Assembly (NCBI GenBank): GCA_015066165.1
Contig: SVOX01000028.1
Location: 1 to 14,528 of the forward strand
DNA: 14,528 nucleotides
Direction: 5' to 3'
Origin: Oscillospiraceae bacterium
GTDB taxonomy: Bacteria > Bacillota > Clostridia > Oscillospirales > Acutalibacteraceae
The position numbers were made by a program, and so were the translations under genes. The notes below the pieces were generated by a model that was not told the origin of the DNA, did no database searches, and saw nothing but the letters and a program-made list of their open reading frames with translations. Shown piece after piece: positions 14,236 through 14,528 of the stretch (position 1 is the first letter of the stretch; the number at the start of each line of letters is the position of its first letter).

Positions 14236-14422
14236 TGTGGAGCATTGAGTATGATGAAATATCGCTGTGCGATATGAAATAATCCTTACGGATTATGAAA
14301 TATTTTGCTACTGCAAAATGTGAAATAAAATTCGCCTCTTAACATTTGCGAAGCAAATATTTCATACGCGTTAGCGTATTTCATAGCGAAGCTATTTCAC
14401 TCGCCGTAGGCGAATTTCATTG
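14233..14422. repeat. Bipolar hairpin array 2 (TGAAAT/ATTTCA linker)
   Basis: Hairpins lie at 14233-14247, 14259-14275, 14279-14296, 14302-14319, 14344-14358, 14364-14379, 14383-14395 and 14401-14413, with 5-7-bp stems and 3-5-nt loops. Left-half hairpins are separated by GAAAT linkers and right-half ones by ATTTCA, the reverse complement. A 9-bp long-range pair, AAATTCGCC (14328-14336) and GGCGAATTT (14409-14417), brackets the right half. The array opens with CAATG and closes with CATTG. It spans the interval from the -35 box of the small membrane gene to the tRNA terminator. Confidence 0.88.
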
Positions 14423-14454
14423 AAAAAGAAAAGACAAGTCTTTCGACTTGTCTT
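14422..14454 (-). terminator. Intrinsic terminator of tRNA-Cys
   Basis: AAGACAAGTC (14431-14440) pairs with 14445-14454 around a loop read as GAAA on the minus strand, followed by TTCTTTTTC. The stem extends to 14462 with one bulged base, reaching the tRNA's 3' end. Confidence 0.85.
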
Positions 14455-14462
14455 TCTTTTTC

Positions 14463-14528
<66 letters not shown>

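Overview
The window is AT-rich and looks like a stretch of a Bacillota (Clostridia-type) chromosome. Every gene I can support lies on the minus strand, most have strong AGGAG-type ribosome sites, and most transcription units have sigma-A promoters with exactly 17-bp spacers and intrinsic terminators. Several genes are of kinds common in that group: adenine deaminase, AIM24, a type I glutamine synthetase and an S23-type four-helix protein. The genus cannot be read from the sequence.

The high-coordinate end is the upstream end for transcription. Positions 1-8.6 kb are ordinary metabolic and housekeeping genes: a VTT/DedA-type membrane protein (cut off by the window edge), an adenine deaminase followed after 17 bp by an unusual two-lobed NlpC/P60-like protein, glutamine synthetase, an AIM24 protein, and the rRNA methyltransferase pair rsmE-rsmF joined by an ATGA overlap. 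Positions 8.6-11.4 kb carry an XRE regulator that appears membrane-anchored, with a zinc ribbon, and a dipeptide epimerase-alpha/beta hydrolase pair. Positions 11.5-14.5 kb look accessory: a SAP-domain protein with a PD-(D/E)XK-like nuclease core, an S23-type four-helix protein, a 98-residue membrane protein, and a partial tRNA-Cys(GCA) at the right edge.

The most unusual content is non-coding. Two bipolar arrays of small hairpins (13611-13780 and 14233-14422) share a design but not a sequence. Each has hairpins separated by a short linker written in one direction in the left half and in the reverse complement in the right half, plus a 9-bp long-range arm pair around the right half. Each array runs from just beside the terminator of the upstream unit into the -35 box of the next promoter, so that the last hairpin ends in the TTG of TTGATT. 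Separately, a roughly 30-42 nt repeat occurs three times (9417-9446, 11551-11591, 13822-13863), always in the same orientation and 9-24 nt after a stop codon. In two cases it runs directly into a perfect-stem terminator. Neither element has a name I recognise.
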